From DASYRX01 sp035253645 (GTDB lineage: Bacteria > Gemmatimonadota > Gemmatimonadetes > Gemmatimonadales > Gemmatimonadaceae), in NCBI GenBank assembly GCA_035253645.1, contig DATFBW010000477.1:1-5428 (forward strand): DNA of 5,428 bases, written 5' to 3'. Both the position numbers and the translations under genes were made by a program. Below, one piece after another: positions 1-5,428 of this stretch. The notes beneath the pieces were generated by a model. It saw only the letters and a program-made list of their open reading frames with translations, searched no databases and had not been told where the DNA came from. Numbering within the stretch: position 1 is the stretch's first letter; every line of letters starts with the position of its first letter.

Positions 1-1520
1 CTCAACCCACTTTTTCCGCTGCCGTCGGCCAATGATGGCGGGATGAAATACGGGCCCATGCGACAGCGCTTCGCCAGCTTGAGTGCCGAATCTTTTATCG
101 CTGGCGTGTAATCAATCAGATCGGACTCTGCGAGTCCTTGCTGAGCGTACGGCGCTGGCTTGCTCGGAATCGGCTGCGTTGGTGACGTCTTTTCTCCGGG
201 GACTTCACTCTGCAGGACCTTCGTCTCTACAATCGGCCAAATGGGTTCCCCCGTCACGCGGTCGAACACGTACATCCAGCCTTGTTTTGTGGTCTGCGCG
301 ACGATCTTGCGGCGCTGGCCGTTGATTGTGACATCCATCAGGCTCGGCGCCATCGGCGTGTCGTAGTTCCAGATGTCGTGATGCACCATCTGGAAGTGCC
401 ACCGCCGCTTGCCGGTCTTCGTATCGATCGCGACGATGCTGTTGCCGAAGAGGTTATTGCCAGGACGGTGACCGCCGTATTCGTCATTGAGTGGCATACC
501 GACCGGGATGTACACGAGGCCCAGCTCCGGATCAGCAGAATAAGTCGCCCACGGATCCGCCTTCCCTACTCCTTCGTCGCCAACCTTGGAACCGGCCTCC
601 CACGTTTCGGCGCCGAACTCACCAGGTTCCGGGATAAGGTTGAACTTCCAGAGCTGCTTGCCGGTGCGCGCATCGAATCCGCGGATATAACTCGGCAGGT
701 TGCGTTTGCGGATCGGATAGTATCCGTGAATCGACGAGTTGCCGACGACGATGACGTCATTGACGACGATCGCCGGCGAGCTGTTGGCGATTTGGCCTAA
801 CGAGGGATCGATCCCCATCGTGCCGTCAGCGCCGATCTTTTTCACAGGGTCCCACGTCTCGCCCGGCTTCGCCTTCCGCGCCGGCGCGGCGTCGCTCACG
901 ATCAGCGGGCCGGAGTCATCCACCGCGAGGGGGACGATCGGGAGGTTGAGACCTTCCATCAAATCGACGAGGCCGTTCTTGCCGAACTTCGGATCCGGTA
1001 TACCAGTCGCCGCATCGAGCGACACCAGGCGGTAGCCAGGCGTTACGACGATGACCCGCTCCTCGCGTCCATCGGTCCAATACGACAATCCGCGACCGGC
1101 AAACTGCCGCGGCGCTTTCTGCCAACGGATACCCTCGTCCAAACGCCACATCCAGAGCGTCTCTCCAGTCTCTGGATCGATGGCCAGCGCGATTCGGCGT
1201 GTCGTCGCGACCGTGAACAGACGGCCATTGGCGTAGAGCGGCGTCGTGCGATAGTACTCGTCGCTCCCAAAGGCGCCGGCATTCCACTGCCACGCGACTT
1301 CGAGCGAATTGAAGTTGCTGGCGTTGATCTGATCGAGCGGCGAATACCGCGTGCTCCATGCGTCCGCCCCCCACACGCGCCATTCGCCCGGAGCGTTGCC
1401 GCGCACCAGTTGGGTCCCTTGCGCGGCCGTCGAAGGATCGACGCGAATCGCGAGGATGGCAGCGAGCATCCCCGCTGATACAACAGCCATACCTAACGAG
1501 CGAGCAAGGCGAAAGCGCAT
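1..1520 (-). CDS. PQQ-dependent dehydrogenase (quinoprotein glucose/alcohol dehydrogenase family), N-terminal 506 residues, truncated by window edge
   Basis: Translating the minus strand from the ATG at 1520 gives an uninterrupted frame to the window edge, so the C-terminal part is missing; from memory the family is about 650-750 residues. Residues 1-33 look like a Sec signal peptide (RFRLAR, a hydrophobic stretch 9-25, likely cleavage near TAA-Q34), so it should act in the periplasm. Beta-propeller tryptophan-docking repeats are visible: AIDPETGETLW (113-123), FDARTGKQLW (282-291), AIDTKTGKRRW (364-374), FDRVTGEPIW (419-428). GRGLSYW (142-148) matches the CRGVSY region of E. coli membrane glucose dehydrogenase. 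The active-site stretch is HHDIWNYD (380-387), with K412 in TTKQGW matching the conserved PQQ-contacting Lys. Asn385 occupies the position of the usual catalytic Asp. No CxxCH haem motif is present in the visible part (the only Cys is C486), so electrons probably leave through the cytochrome c encoded just upstream. The substrate cannot be told. Start choice: signal peptide plus a GAGGA site 7 nt upstream. Confidence 0.93.
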   Translation of the reverse strand, partial: MRFRLARSLGMAVVSAGMLAAILAIRVDPSTAAQGTQLVRGNAPGEWRVWGADAWSTRYSPLDQINASNFNSLEVAWQWNAGAFGSDEYYRTTPLYANGRLFTVATTRRIALAIDPETGETLWMWRLDEGIRWQKAPRQFAGRGLSYWTDGREERVIVVTPGYRLVSLDAATGIPDPKFGKNGLVDLMEGLNLPIVPLAVDDSGPLIVSDAAPARKAKPGETWDPVKKIGADGTMGIDPSLGQIANSSPAIVVNDVIVVGNSSIHGYYPIRKRNLPSYIRGFDARTGKQLWKFNLIPEPGEFGAETWEAGSKVGDEGVGKADPWATYSADPELGLVYIPVGMPLNDEYGGHRPGNNLFGNSIVAIDTKTGKRRWHFQMVHHDIWNYDTPMAPSLMDVTINGQRRKIVAQTTKQGWMYVFDRVTGEPIWPIVETKVLQSEVPGEKTSPTQPIPSKPAPYAQQGLAESDLIDYTPAIKDSALKLAKRCRMGPYFIPPSLADGSGKSGL

Positions 1521-1527
1521 ACGCGGG

Positions 1528-1532
1528 TCCTC
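1528..1532 (-). promoter_or_regulatory. Ribosome binding site of the PQQ dehydrogenase
   Basis: On the minus strand GAGGA lies 7 nt before the ATG at 1520. This is a good Shine-Dalgarno match and supports that start over later in-frame ATGs such as codon 11, which would cut into the signal peptide. Confidence 0.7.
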
Positions 1533-1579
1533 GAAGTGATGATCCAATGCCCCAAGGGCGTGGCTATCTCGTGGTTAAT

Positions 1580-1605
1580 CTTGCCGGTGAGACAATGTCG
1601 GCAAG
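1580..1605 (-). other. Perfect inverted repeat (stem-loop) between cytochrome c and PQQ dehydrogenase
   Basis: CTTGCCG (1580-1586) and CGGCAAG (1599-1605) are exact reverse complements separated by 12 nt. The outer arm begins at the first base after the cytochrome c stop codon (1606-1608). In the minus-strand transcript the stem is followed by AUUAACCACG, without a U-tract, so it does not look like an intrinsic terminator. It may be an mRNA-stability or processing hairpin that sets different levels of the two genes, or a partial attenuator. A 7-bp perfect stem can arise by chance, but the placement flush with the stop codon makes it notable. Confidence 0.5.
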
Positions 1606-2034
1606 CTATTTCGCCTTGTCGATCCGGATTTTGCGTAATGCGGCGACATCTGTGGGCAGCTCATCCTCGCCGGCCGGCAAAGCGTTCATTCGCAGGAGAT
1701 AAGCGACCACATCCGCATACTCCTGTGCGGTGAGGCTTGCCGGTTCGTTCTTTGGCATGCGCTCTTGAACGTATTCGAACAGGTCCGATAGCCTCTTGCC
1801 TCCCCACCAGGCGTCGAAGATCGCTCCAGTGTGCGACTCGGGCGTGTGACAGGATCTGCACAGCAGTACATACAGGTCCTTGCCACGCGCGGCCTGAGCG
1901 GCAGTGTACACGCCACTTTTTGCCGACCGGACACCGTCGGTCTGCGCTTTGGCCTGCACAGGCCCACCGAGGAGGAGGGCGACAACTATCCAGAGGAGAA
2001 ACGACGGCACGGGATGAACGATAGTCGCTGGCAT
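1606..2034 (-). CDS. Exported mono-haem cytochrome c
   Basis: A 142-residue protein, small like most class I cytochromes c. Residues 1-30 are a signal peptide: a hydrophobic core about 10-24 (PSFLLWIVVALLLGG) and an AKA-Q cleavage site after A30, so it is periplasmic or membrane-associated. The single haem-attachment motif is CRSCH (C59, C62, H63), preceded by AARGKDLYVLLC, typical of the N-terminal helix. M93 in ERMP is the likely sixth haem ligand. The C-terminal helix LTAQEYADVVAYLLRMN (101-117) is the standard cytochrome c ending, followed by a charged tail. A longer frame begins at 2124, but that would overlap the divergent transporter start at 2099 and put about 30 non-hydrophobic residues before the signal peptide. 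I therefore chose the ATG at 2034, which has a modest GAAAGGG (2038-2044) just upstream. The gene lies 85 nt upstream of the PQQ dehydrogenase on the same strand, and is probably its electron acceptor. Confidence 0.9.
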   Translation of the reverse strand: MPATIVHPVPSFLLWIVVALLLGGPVQAKAQTDGVRSAKSGVYTAAQAARGKDLYVLLCRSCHTPESHTGAIFDAWWGGKRLSDLFEYVQERMPKNEPASLTAQEYADVVAYLLRMNALPAGEDELPTDVAALRKIRIDKAK

Positions 2035-2062
2035 TGGCCCTTTCGAGTCAGCAGGTCCCACA

Positions 2063-2097
2063 GCACCTTGCTCCCCGCCCCTTGCTCCTCGCTCCGC
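2063..2097. repeat. Five tandem degenerate heptamers, GCNCCNN
   Basis: Reading the plus strand from 2063 in steps of seven gives GCACCTT, GCTCCCC, GCCCCTT, GCTCCTC, GCTCCGC. All five units keep GC at positions 1-2 and CC at positions 4-5, in unbroken phase. The preceding and following heptamers do not fit. The array fills most of the 64-nt divergent gap and ends one base before the transporter ATG at 2099. On the other strand it is purine-rich (units like GAGGAGC) and lies in the presumed 5' leader of the cytochrome c gene. Heptameric short tandem repeats are known from cyanobacteria; whether this belongs to a dispersed family in this genome cannot be seen from one copy. Confidence 0.6.
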
Positions 2098-2098
2098 C

Positions 2099-3427
2099 AT
2101 GACCAGCAGACGGATTGCACGCACGTATTACGTGATCGCGTTTGTGTACACGCTTTCGGCATCGCTGATCTGGGGGATCAACACGATCTTTCTGATGCGG
2201 TCCGGCGCGCTGACCCTCATGCAGGTCTTTGTGGCGAATGCGGTGTTCACCGGCAGCATGGCGGTCTTCGAAGTCCCGACAGGGCTCGTGGCTGACGCCA
2301 AGGGGCGGCGTCTTTCGTTCCTGCTCAGTGTGGCGGTGCTCTTCGTCGGAACGCTCGCGTATGTGGCTGTGCCCGCGTTAGGTGGCGGCCTCACTGCGTT
2401 CCTTCTCGTCTCAATTGTGCTCGGGCTCGGCTATACGTTTTACTCCGGAGCCGTCGAGGCGTGGTTGATCGATGCCCTGAATGCGACTGGCAGCCACGAA
2501 CCGGTCGATCGTGTGCTCGCTCGGGGCCAGATCTTCGCGTCCGCGGCCATGCTCGTCGGAACGGTGTCAGGTGGATTACTCGCGAGCATCAACCTTTCTG
2601 CACCCTACCTGGCGCGCGCCGGTTTGCTCGCGATCGCTTTCGTGGTGGGATATGTGGCGATGCACGACCTGGGGTACGCCGGTCGGCCGCTTTCGTGGCG
2701 CGAAGTGCCAGGTGAGATGGCCAAGATAGGGCGCGAGAGTCTGCAGTTCGGCTGGCGCGTCCCAAACGCTCGCCTCGCCATTCTGGCCGGCGCCGCGCCG
2801 GCCATTTTTCTCGAATGGGGCTACCACGCCTGGCAGCCATACTTTCTGCAACTCCTTGGCATGGACGCCGTGTGGGTGCTCGGCTGGGTGGCGGCTGCGA
2901 CCGGTCTCGCCTCTATGCTGGGGAATTGGCTCGTCGAACGGGCGACCCGTTACTGCGGGCGCCGGACGACGCTCTTGTTAGGCGCCGCGGCGCTGTACGC
3001 GGCGACCTCGATTGCGGTTGGCCTGGTCGGTTCGTTCGCGCTGGCGCTAACGGCGTATTTGATCGGGATGATGAGCGCCGGTGTCTTTCAGCCTGTCCGC
3101 CAGGCGTACCTGCATCAGGTCGTCCCGAGCCAGCAGCGCGCGACGGTCCTGTCCCTCGCCTCGTTGGTCTCGAGCGGCGGAAGTATGATGGGCCAGGCCG
3201 GGTTAGGGGCGCTCGCCGGACGGACGTCACTGGCGCTGGGTTATGTCGTTGGCGGAGCCCTCACGTCGTTGGCGATCCCACCCCTGCTCGCGATGCGGCG
3301 GCTCGGCGGCACCCCGGACCTGATCATCGGGCAGGCAGGTCGCTATTCTGCTTGCTCGACTTTGGCGCTTCCCGAAGGCGTCTCCACGGCCGCCGAACGC
3401 GATGTCGAGGTAACGAGAGTGGCGTGA
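2099..3427 (+). CDS. MFS transporter, substrate unknown
   Basis: A 442-residue, very hydrophobic protein of the usual major facilitator length (12 membrane segments expected). TM1 is about 10-32 and TM2 about 41-63. TM2 is followed by motif A in the TM2-TM3 loop, GLVADAKGRR (62-71), with D66 and the basic pair R70-R71. The preceding FEVPT (57-61) and the later EAWLID (120-125) are seen in a group of DHA1-like permeases often annotated only as MFS transporter. A positively charged central loop (about 195-222) separates the two six-helix halves. A roughly 40-residue polar tail follows the last helix and contains no recognisable domain. It should sit in the cytoplasmic membrane as a proton-coupled carrier or exporter. 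Nothing indicates the substrate. The ATG at 2099 lacks a Shine-Dalgarno site, but no ATG, GTG or TTG lies upstream in frame within the gap, and TM1 starts right after it. It diverges from the cytochrome c gene and has no visible functional link to it. Confidence 0.9.
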   Translation: MTSRRIARTYYVIAFVYTLSASLIWGINTIFLMRSGALTLMQVFVANAVFTGSMAVFEVPTGLVADAKGRRLSFLLSVAVLFVGTLAYVAVPALGGGLTAFLLVSIVLGLGYTFYSGAVEAWLIDALNATGSHEPVDRVLARGQIFASAAMLVGTVSGGLLASINLSAPYLARAGLLAIAFVVGYVAMHDLGYAGRPLSWREVPGEMAKIGRESLQFGWRVPNARLAILAGAAPAIFLEWGYHAWQPYFLQLLGMDAVWVLGWVAAATGLASMLGNWLVERATRYCGRRTTLLLGAAALYAATSIAVGLVGSFALALTAYLIGMMSAGVFQPVRQAYLHQVVPSQQRATVLSLASLVSSGGSMMGQAGLGALAGRTSLALGYVVGGALTSLAIPPLLAMRRLGGTPDLIIGQAGRYSACSTLALPEGVSTAAERDVEVTRVA

Positions 3428-3435
3428 CACGAACC

Positions 3436-3468
3436 GAGCCCTGTGTCGAGGATTTTTCGACTGGGTTC
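3436..3468 (+). other. Bipartite stem-loop after the MFS gene
   Basis: GAGCCC (3436-3441) pairs with GGGTTC (3463-3468) with one G-U, and inside it GTCGA (3445-3449) pairs with TCGAC (3457-3461) around a seven-base loop GGATTTT. An asymmetric internal loop separates the two stems. It starts 8 nt after the transporter stop codon. No U-tract follows, so it is not a textbook intrinsic terminator. It may still weaken read-through into the next gene or protect the transporter mRNA 3' end. Confidence 0.35.
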
Positions 3469-3509
3469 AACGTCCGCGGTCGCGCCTAACGTGCAACGCA
3501 ACACTAGGC

Positions 3510-3515
3510 GAGGGA
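3510..3515 (+). promoter_or_regulatory. Ribosome binding site of the receiver-flavoprotein fusion
   Basis: GAGGGA lies 9 nt before the ATG at 3525. It supports that start, which also places the first receiver beta-strand (VILAVDDE) directly at the N-terminus as in most receiver domains. Confidence 0.6.
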
Positions 3516-3524
3516 TGCAGTAGG

Positions 3525-5186
3525 ATGAGCACGCCGGTCATTCTTGCGGTAGACGACGAGCCTGAAGTTCTCAATGCGGTGGAGCGCGATCTGCGCCTCC
3601 ACTATCGGCCGGACTATCGGATCATCAAAGCTCCGTCGGGCGCGCAGGCGCTCGACACGACGCAGCAACTGAAGATGCGTGGCAGCGCGGTCGCGATGTT
3701 CCTGGTGGACGAGCGCATGCCTCAGATGACAGGCACTCAGTTTCTGCTGGAAGCGCTCAAGCTCTACCCGGATGCGCGGCGCGTGCTGCTCACCGCTTAT
3801 GCCGACACCGAAACGGCAATCACCGCAATCAACAAGGTCGGGCTCGATCACTATCTGTTGAAGCCTTGGGAGCCGCCTAGCGAGAGGTTGTATCCGGTCC
3901 TCGATGATTTGTTGAGCGAATGGAGCGCGAAGGCGCGTCCTTCGTTCGACGGAATTCGCGTTGCGGGAACGGCGCTTTCACCGGCGAGTTTCCTCGTCAA
4001 GGATTTTCTCTCGTCGAATCAGATCCCCTATCAATACATCGACCTCGAGAACGATGCGCCGACGCGGGAGCTGGTCACGTCCCTGCCTGACGGGATGTCG
4101 CGCCTTCCCGTGGTTTTCCTGCCTGACGGCTCGACGCTCGTTCAGCCAACGCCGCGAGAGCTTGCCGAGCGTATTGGGTTGCAGACGAGAGCGAAGCAGC
4201 CGTTTTATGACCTCGTCATAGTCGGCGGCGGGCCCGCGGGGCTGGCAGCAGCCGTTTACGGCGCATCAGAGGGACTTCGCACGGTCCTCGTTGAGTGTAC
4301 GGCAACAGGTGGGCAGGCAGGGACGAGCTCACGCATCGAGAACTACCTTGGGTTTCCAAATGGCCTAACGGGCGGCGATCTCGCGCGTCGCGCCACAGTG
4401 CAGGCGAAGCGATTCGGCGCAGAGATCCTCGCCGCGCAGGAGGCCGTGGAGGTACGGCGCGCCGATCCGTATCGCGTCGTGAAGCTCTCCGATGGAACCG
4501 AGCTTTGTTCTTTCGCCGTCCTGCTCGCATCGGGGATGGAGGTGCGCCGCCTCGACATCTCCGGCATCCAGCCGTTGCTTGGCGTAGGCGTGTACTACGG
4601 CGCCGCGCTCACGGAAGCATCTACGTATCGCAACCAGGACGTGTATGTCGTGGGCGCCGGCAATTCCGCGGGACAGGGTGCGATGTTCTTCTCGCGGTAC
4701 GCGCGCAAGGTGACGCTGCTCGTGCGCGGATCCTCGTTAGGCGCTTCGATGTCCCGCTACCTGGTGGATCGCATCGCGGAGACCGAGAACGTGCAGGTGC
4801 TCACCAATACAGGGGTCGAGGCGGTGCATGGGGACGGGAAGCTCGAGTCCATCACGATACAGGACCTAACGACGAAACTGACGCGCGACGTCCCCGCTGC
4901 GGCGCTCTTCATTTTCATCGGAACCGCACCGCGCACGGCGATCGCGACAGGCTTGCTGGAGCTCGATCAACAGGGCTTCATCCTCACCGGCCGGGATCTG
5001 ATTGTGGATGGTCGTCCGCCAAAGAACTGGGGGCTCGCACGCGATCCGTTCCTGTTCGAGACCAGCGTCCCGGGGATCTTCGCGGCCGGCGACGCGCGCC
5101 ACGGATCCGGCAAGCGCGTAGCATCGGCCGTCGGTGAAGGTTCGGCGACGGTGAGCATGATCCATCAATACCTCGAGACTGTGTAA
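3525..5186 (+). CDS. Response-regulator fusion: receiver + thioredoxin-like domain + thioredoxin-reductase-like flavoprotein
   Basis: A cytosolic 553-residue protein with three domains. Receiver (about 4-130): acidic pair D10-D11, phosphoacceptor D62 (LVDERMP), T90 (LLTAY) and K113 (LLKPW), all intact, so phosphorylation is expected. Middle domain (about 143-219): a thioredoxin/glutaredoxin-like fold suggested by its pattern and by RLPVV with a cis-Pro candidate P195; it has no cysteine. Flavoprotein domain (about 228-553): FAD-binding GGGPAG (234-239), TGGQAGTSSRIENY (261-274), dinucleotide motif GAGNSAG (377-383) and C-terminal FAD contact GIFAAGDAR (517-525). The thioredoxin reductase CxxC is absent: where it has CATC, this protein reads YGAALTEA (358-365). 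Only C258 and C328 exist in the whole protein. The HRRxxFR phosphate-binding motif is replaced by VRGSSL (400-405). Hence it probably is not a dithiol reductase, though it should bind FAD and perhaps a nicotinamide nucleotide. Similar fusions exist in databases under generic FAD-dependent oxidoreductase names. The next gene starts 8 nt later and is the likely signalling partner. Confidence 0.92.
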   Translation: MSTPVILAVDDEPEVLNAVERDLRLHYRPDYRIIKAPSGAQALDTTQQLKMRGSAVAMFLVDERMPQMTGTQFLLEALKLYPDARRVLLTAYADTETAITAINKVGLDHYLLKPWEPPSERLYPVLDDLLSEWSAKARPSFDGIRVAGTALSPASFLVKDFLSSNQIPYQYIDLENDAPTRELVTSLPDGMSRLPVVFLPDGSTLVQPTPRELAERIGLQTRAKQPFYDLVIVGGGPAGLAAAVYGASEGLRTVLVECTATGGQAGTSSRIENYLGFPNGLTGGDLARRATVQAKRFGAEILAAQEAVEVRRADPYRVVKLSDGTELCSFAVLLASGMEVRRLDISGIQPLLGVGVYYGAALTEASTYRNQDVYVVGAGNSAGQGAMFFSRYARKVTLLVRGSSLGASMSRYLVDRIAETENVQVLTNTGVEAVHGDGKLESITIQDLTTKLTRDVPAAALFIFIGTAPRTAIATGLLELDQQGFILTGRDLIVDGRPPKNWGLARDPFLFETSVPGIFAAGDARHGSGKRVASAVGEGSATVSMIHQYLETV

Positions 5187-5188
5187 GG
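5185..5188 (+). promoter_or_regulatory. Ribosome binding site overlapping the upstream stop codon
   Basis: AAGG spans the last two bases of the TAA stop of the fusion gene and the next two bases, 6 nt before the ATG at 5195. The overlap suggests translational coupling of the two genes. Confidence 0.5.
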
Positions 5189-5194
5189 CACGCG

Positions 5195-5428
5195 ATGACG
5201 CGCGACCAGCTTCTGGAGCGGCTTTCAAAGCATCGTCTCGTCGGCAACGCGCCCAAGAAGGAGTGGGAGTGGCTCGCCGATCATGGCGAATACCGCTGCT
5301 ACAGCAACGGGCAGCTCATCGCAAGCAAGGGCGTGAGGATCCCCGAGTTTCACATCGTGTTTGCGGGACGCTTCGGCATTCATGTGCAGGAGCGGGTTGG
5401 CTGGCGTCGCGTCCTCGAGTGGAAGGCG
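5195..5428 (+). CDS. Cyclic-nucleotide-binding-type domain protein, N-terminal 78 residues, truncated by window edge; probable sensor kinase
   Basis: The frame is open from the ATG at 5195 to the last base of the window. Residues 27-76 follow the N-terminal half of the cNMP-binding (CRP-like) fold: LADHGEYRCYSNGQLIASKG, then a beta-strand region with HIVFAGRFGIHV (53-64), keeping the structural glycines G39, G46 and G58. The phosphate-binding cassette would lie beyond the window, so nucleotide binding cannot be judged. RRVLEWKA at the end resembles a subgroup in which this domain precedes a histidine kinase catalytic region. That reading is from memory and rests on a short fragment; a CRP-type regulator or another cNMP-domain protein is possible. 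The 8-nt gap to the receiver fusion, with coupled translation signals, fits a kinase and response-regulator operon. Confidence 0.75.
   Translation, partial: MTRDQLLERLSKHRLVGNAPKKEWEWLADHGEYRCYSNGQLIASKGVRIPEFHIVFAGRFGIHVQERVGWRRVLEWKA

Noticed and set aside
282..800. 172-codon open frame on the plus strand
   Set aside because: It lies entirely antisense to the PQQ dehydrogenase, whose motifs are unmistakable; the translation is rich in Arg/Asp/Val with no recognisable domain, as expected of an antisense shadow in GC-rich DNA.
1580..1605. Intrinsic terminator after cytochrome c
   Set aside because: The stem is real but no U-tract follows in the transcript, and the next gene in the same direction begins 60 nt later with a good ribosome binding site.
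2035..2124. N-terminal extension of the cytochrome c to the ATG at 2124
   Set aside because: It would overlap the divergent MFS start, run through the heptamer repeat and put about 30 polar residues before a clear signal peptide.
2815..3489. 224-codon open frame overlapping the end of the MFS gene
   Set aside because: The translation is Arg/Gly-rich and low in hydrophobic segments; the MFS frame remains membrane-like through the same stretch, so there is no sign of a frameshift.
3469..3524. Possible sigma70-like promoter before the receiver fusion (TTCAAC ... AACGTG)
   Set aside because: Neither hexamer is a good match and the spacing is forced; no promoter can be called with confidence in this or the other gaps.
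4295..5137. 280-codon open frame inside the receiver-flavoprotein gene
   Set aside because: Arg-rich out-of-frame product without motifs, while the main frame carries the conserved FAD and nucleotide motifs throughout.

Overview
The window is GC-rich (roughly 60 % by eye) and tightly coding, with five genes: two on the minus strand (left 2 kb) and three on the plus strand (right 3.3 kb). Two proteins carry export signals and form a PQQ-dehydrogenase/cytochrome c pair of the kind common in soil bacteria with a periplasm. The style of the dehydrogenase and of the response-regulator flavoprotein makes me lean towards Gemmatimonadota or Acidobacteriota. That is an impression from protein families, not a demonstrated placement.

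Left part, minus strand. A small exported mono-haem cytochrome c (2034 to 1606) is followed after 85 nt by a PQQ-dependent dehydrogenase (1520 leftwards, running off the window after 506 codons). They look like one transcription unit in which the dehydrogenase oxidises a sugar or alcohol in the periplasm and the cytochrome takes the electrons. The gap holds a perfect 7-bp inverted repeat directly after the cytochrome stop codon. The dehydrogenase has Asn where the related quinoproteins have their catalytic Asp.

Middle. The 64-nt divergent gap (2035-2098) contains five tandem degenerate heptamers of form GCNCCNN ending one base before the start codon of a 12-TM-type MFS transporter (2099-3427). 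That start codon has no Shine-Dalgarno sequence. A 97-nt gap with a bipartite stem-loop follows the transporter.

Right part, plus strand. A 553-residue fusion (3525-5186) joins a complete phosphoacceptor receiver domain, a thioredoxin/glutaredoxin-like domain and a thioredoxin-reductase-like flavoprotein domain. It contains no CxxC in either redox domain. Eight nucleotides downstream starts a protein with an N-terminal cyclic-nucleotide-binding-type domain (5195 to the window end), probably the N-terminus of a sensor kinase. Together they look like a two-component signalling module whose output is a flavoenzyme rather than a DNA-binding domain. This is the most interesting system here.

A second signal is not explained by the genes. 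The heptamer CGTTAGG/CCTAACG occurs seven times exactly, about ten times more than base composition predicts, in both strands, in several genes and in one intergenic gap. No RNA genes, CRISPR arrays, insertion sequences or attachment sites were seen, and there is no gene-free stretch longer than 300 nt.
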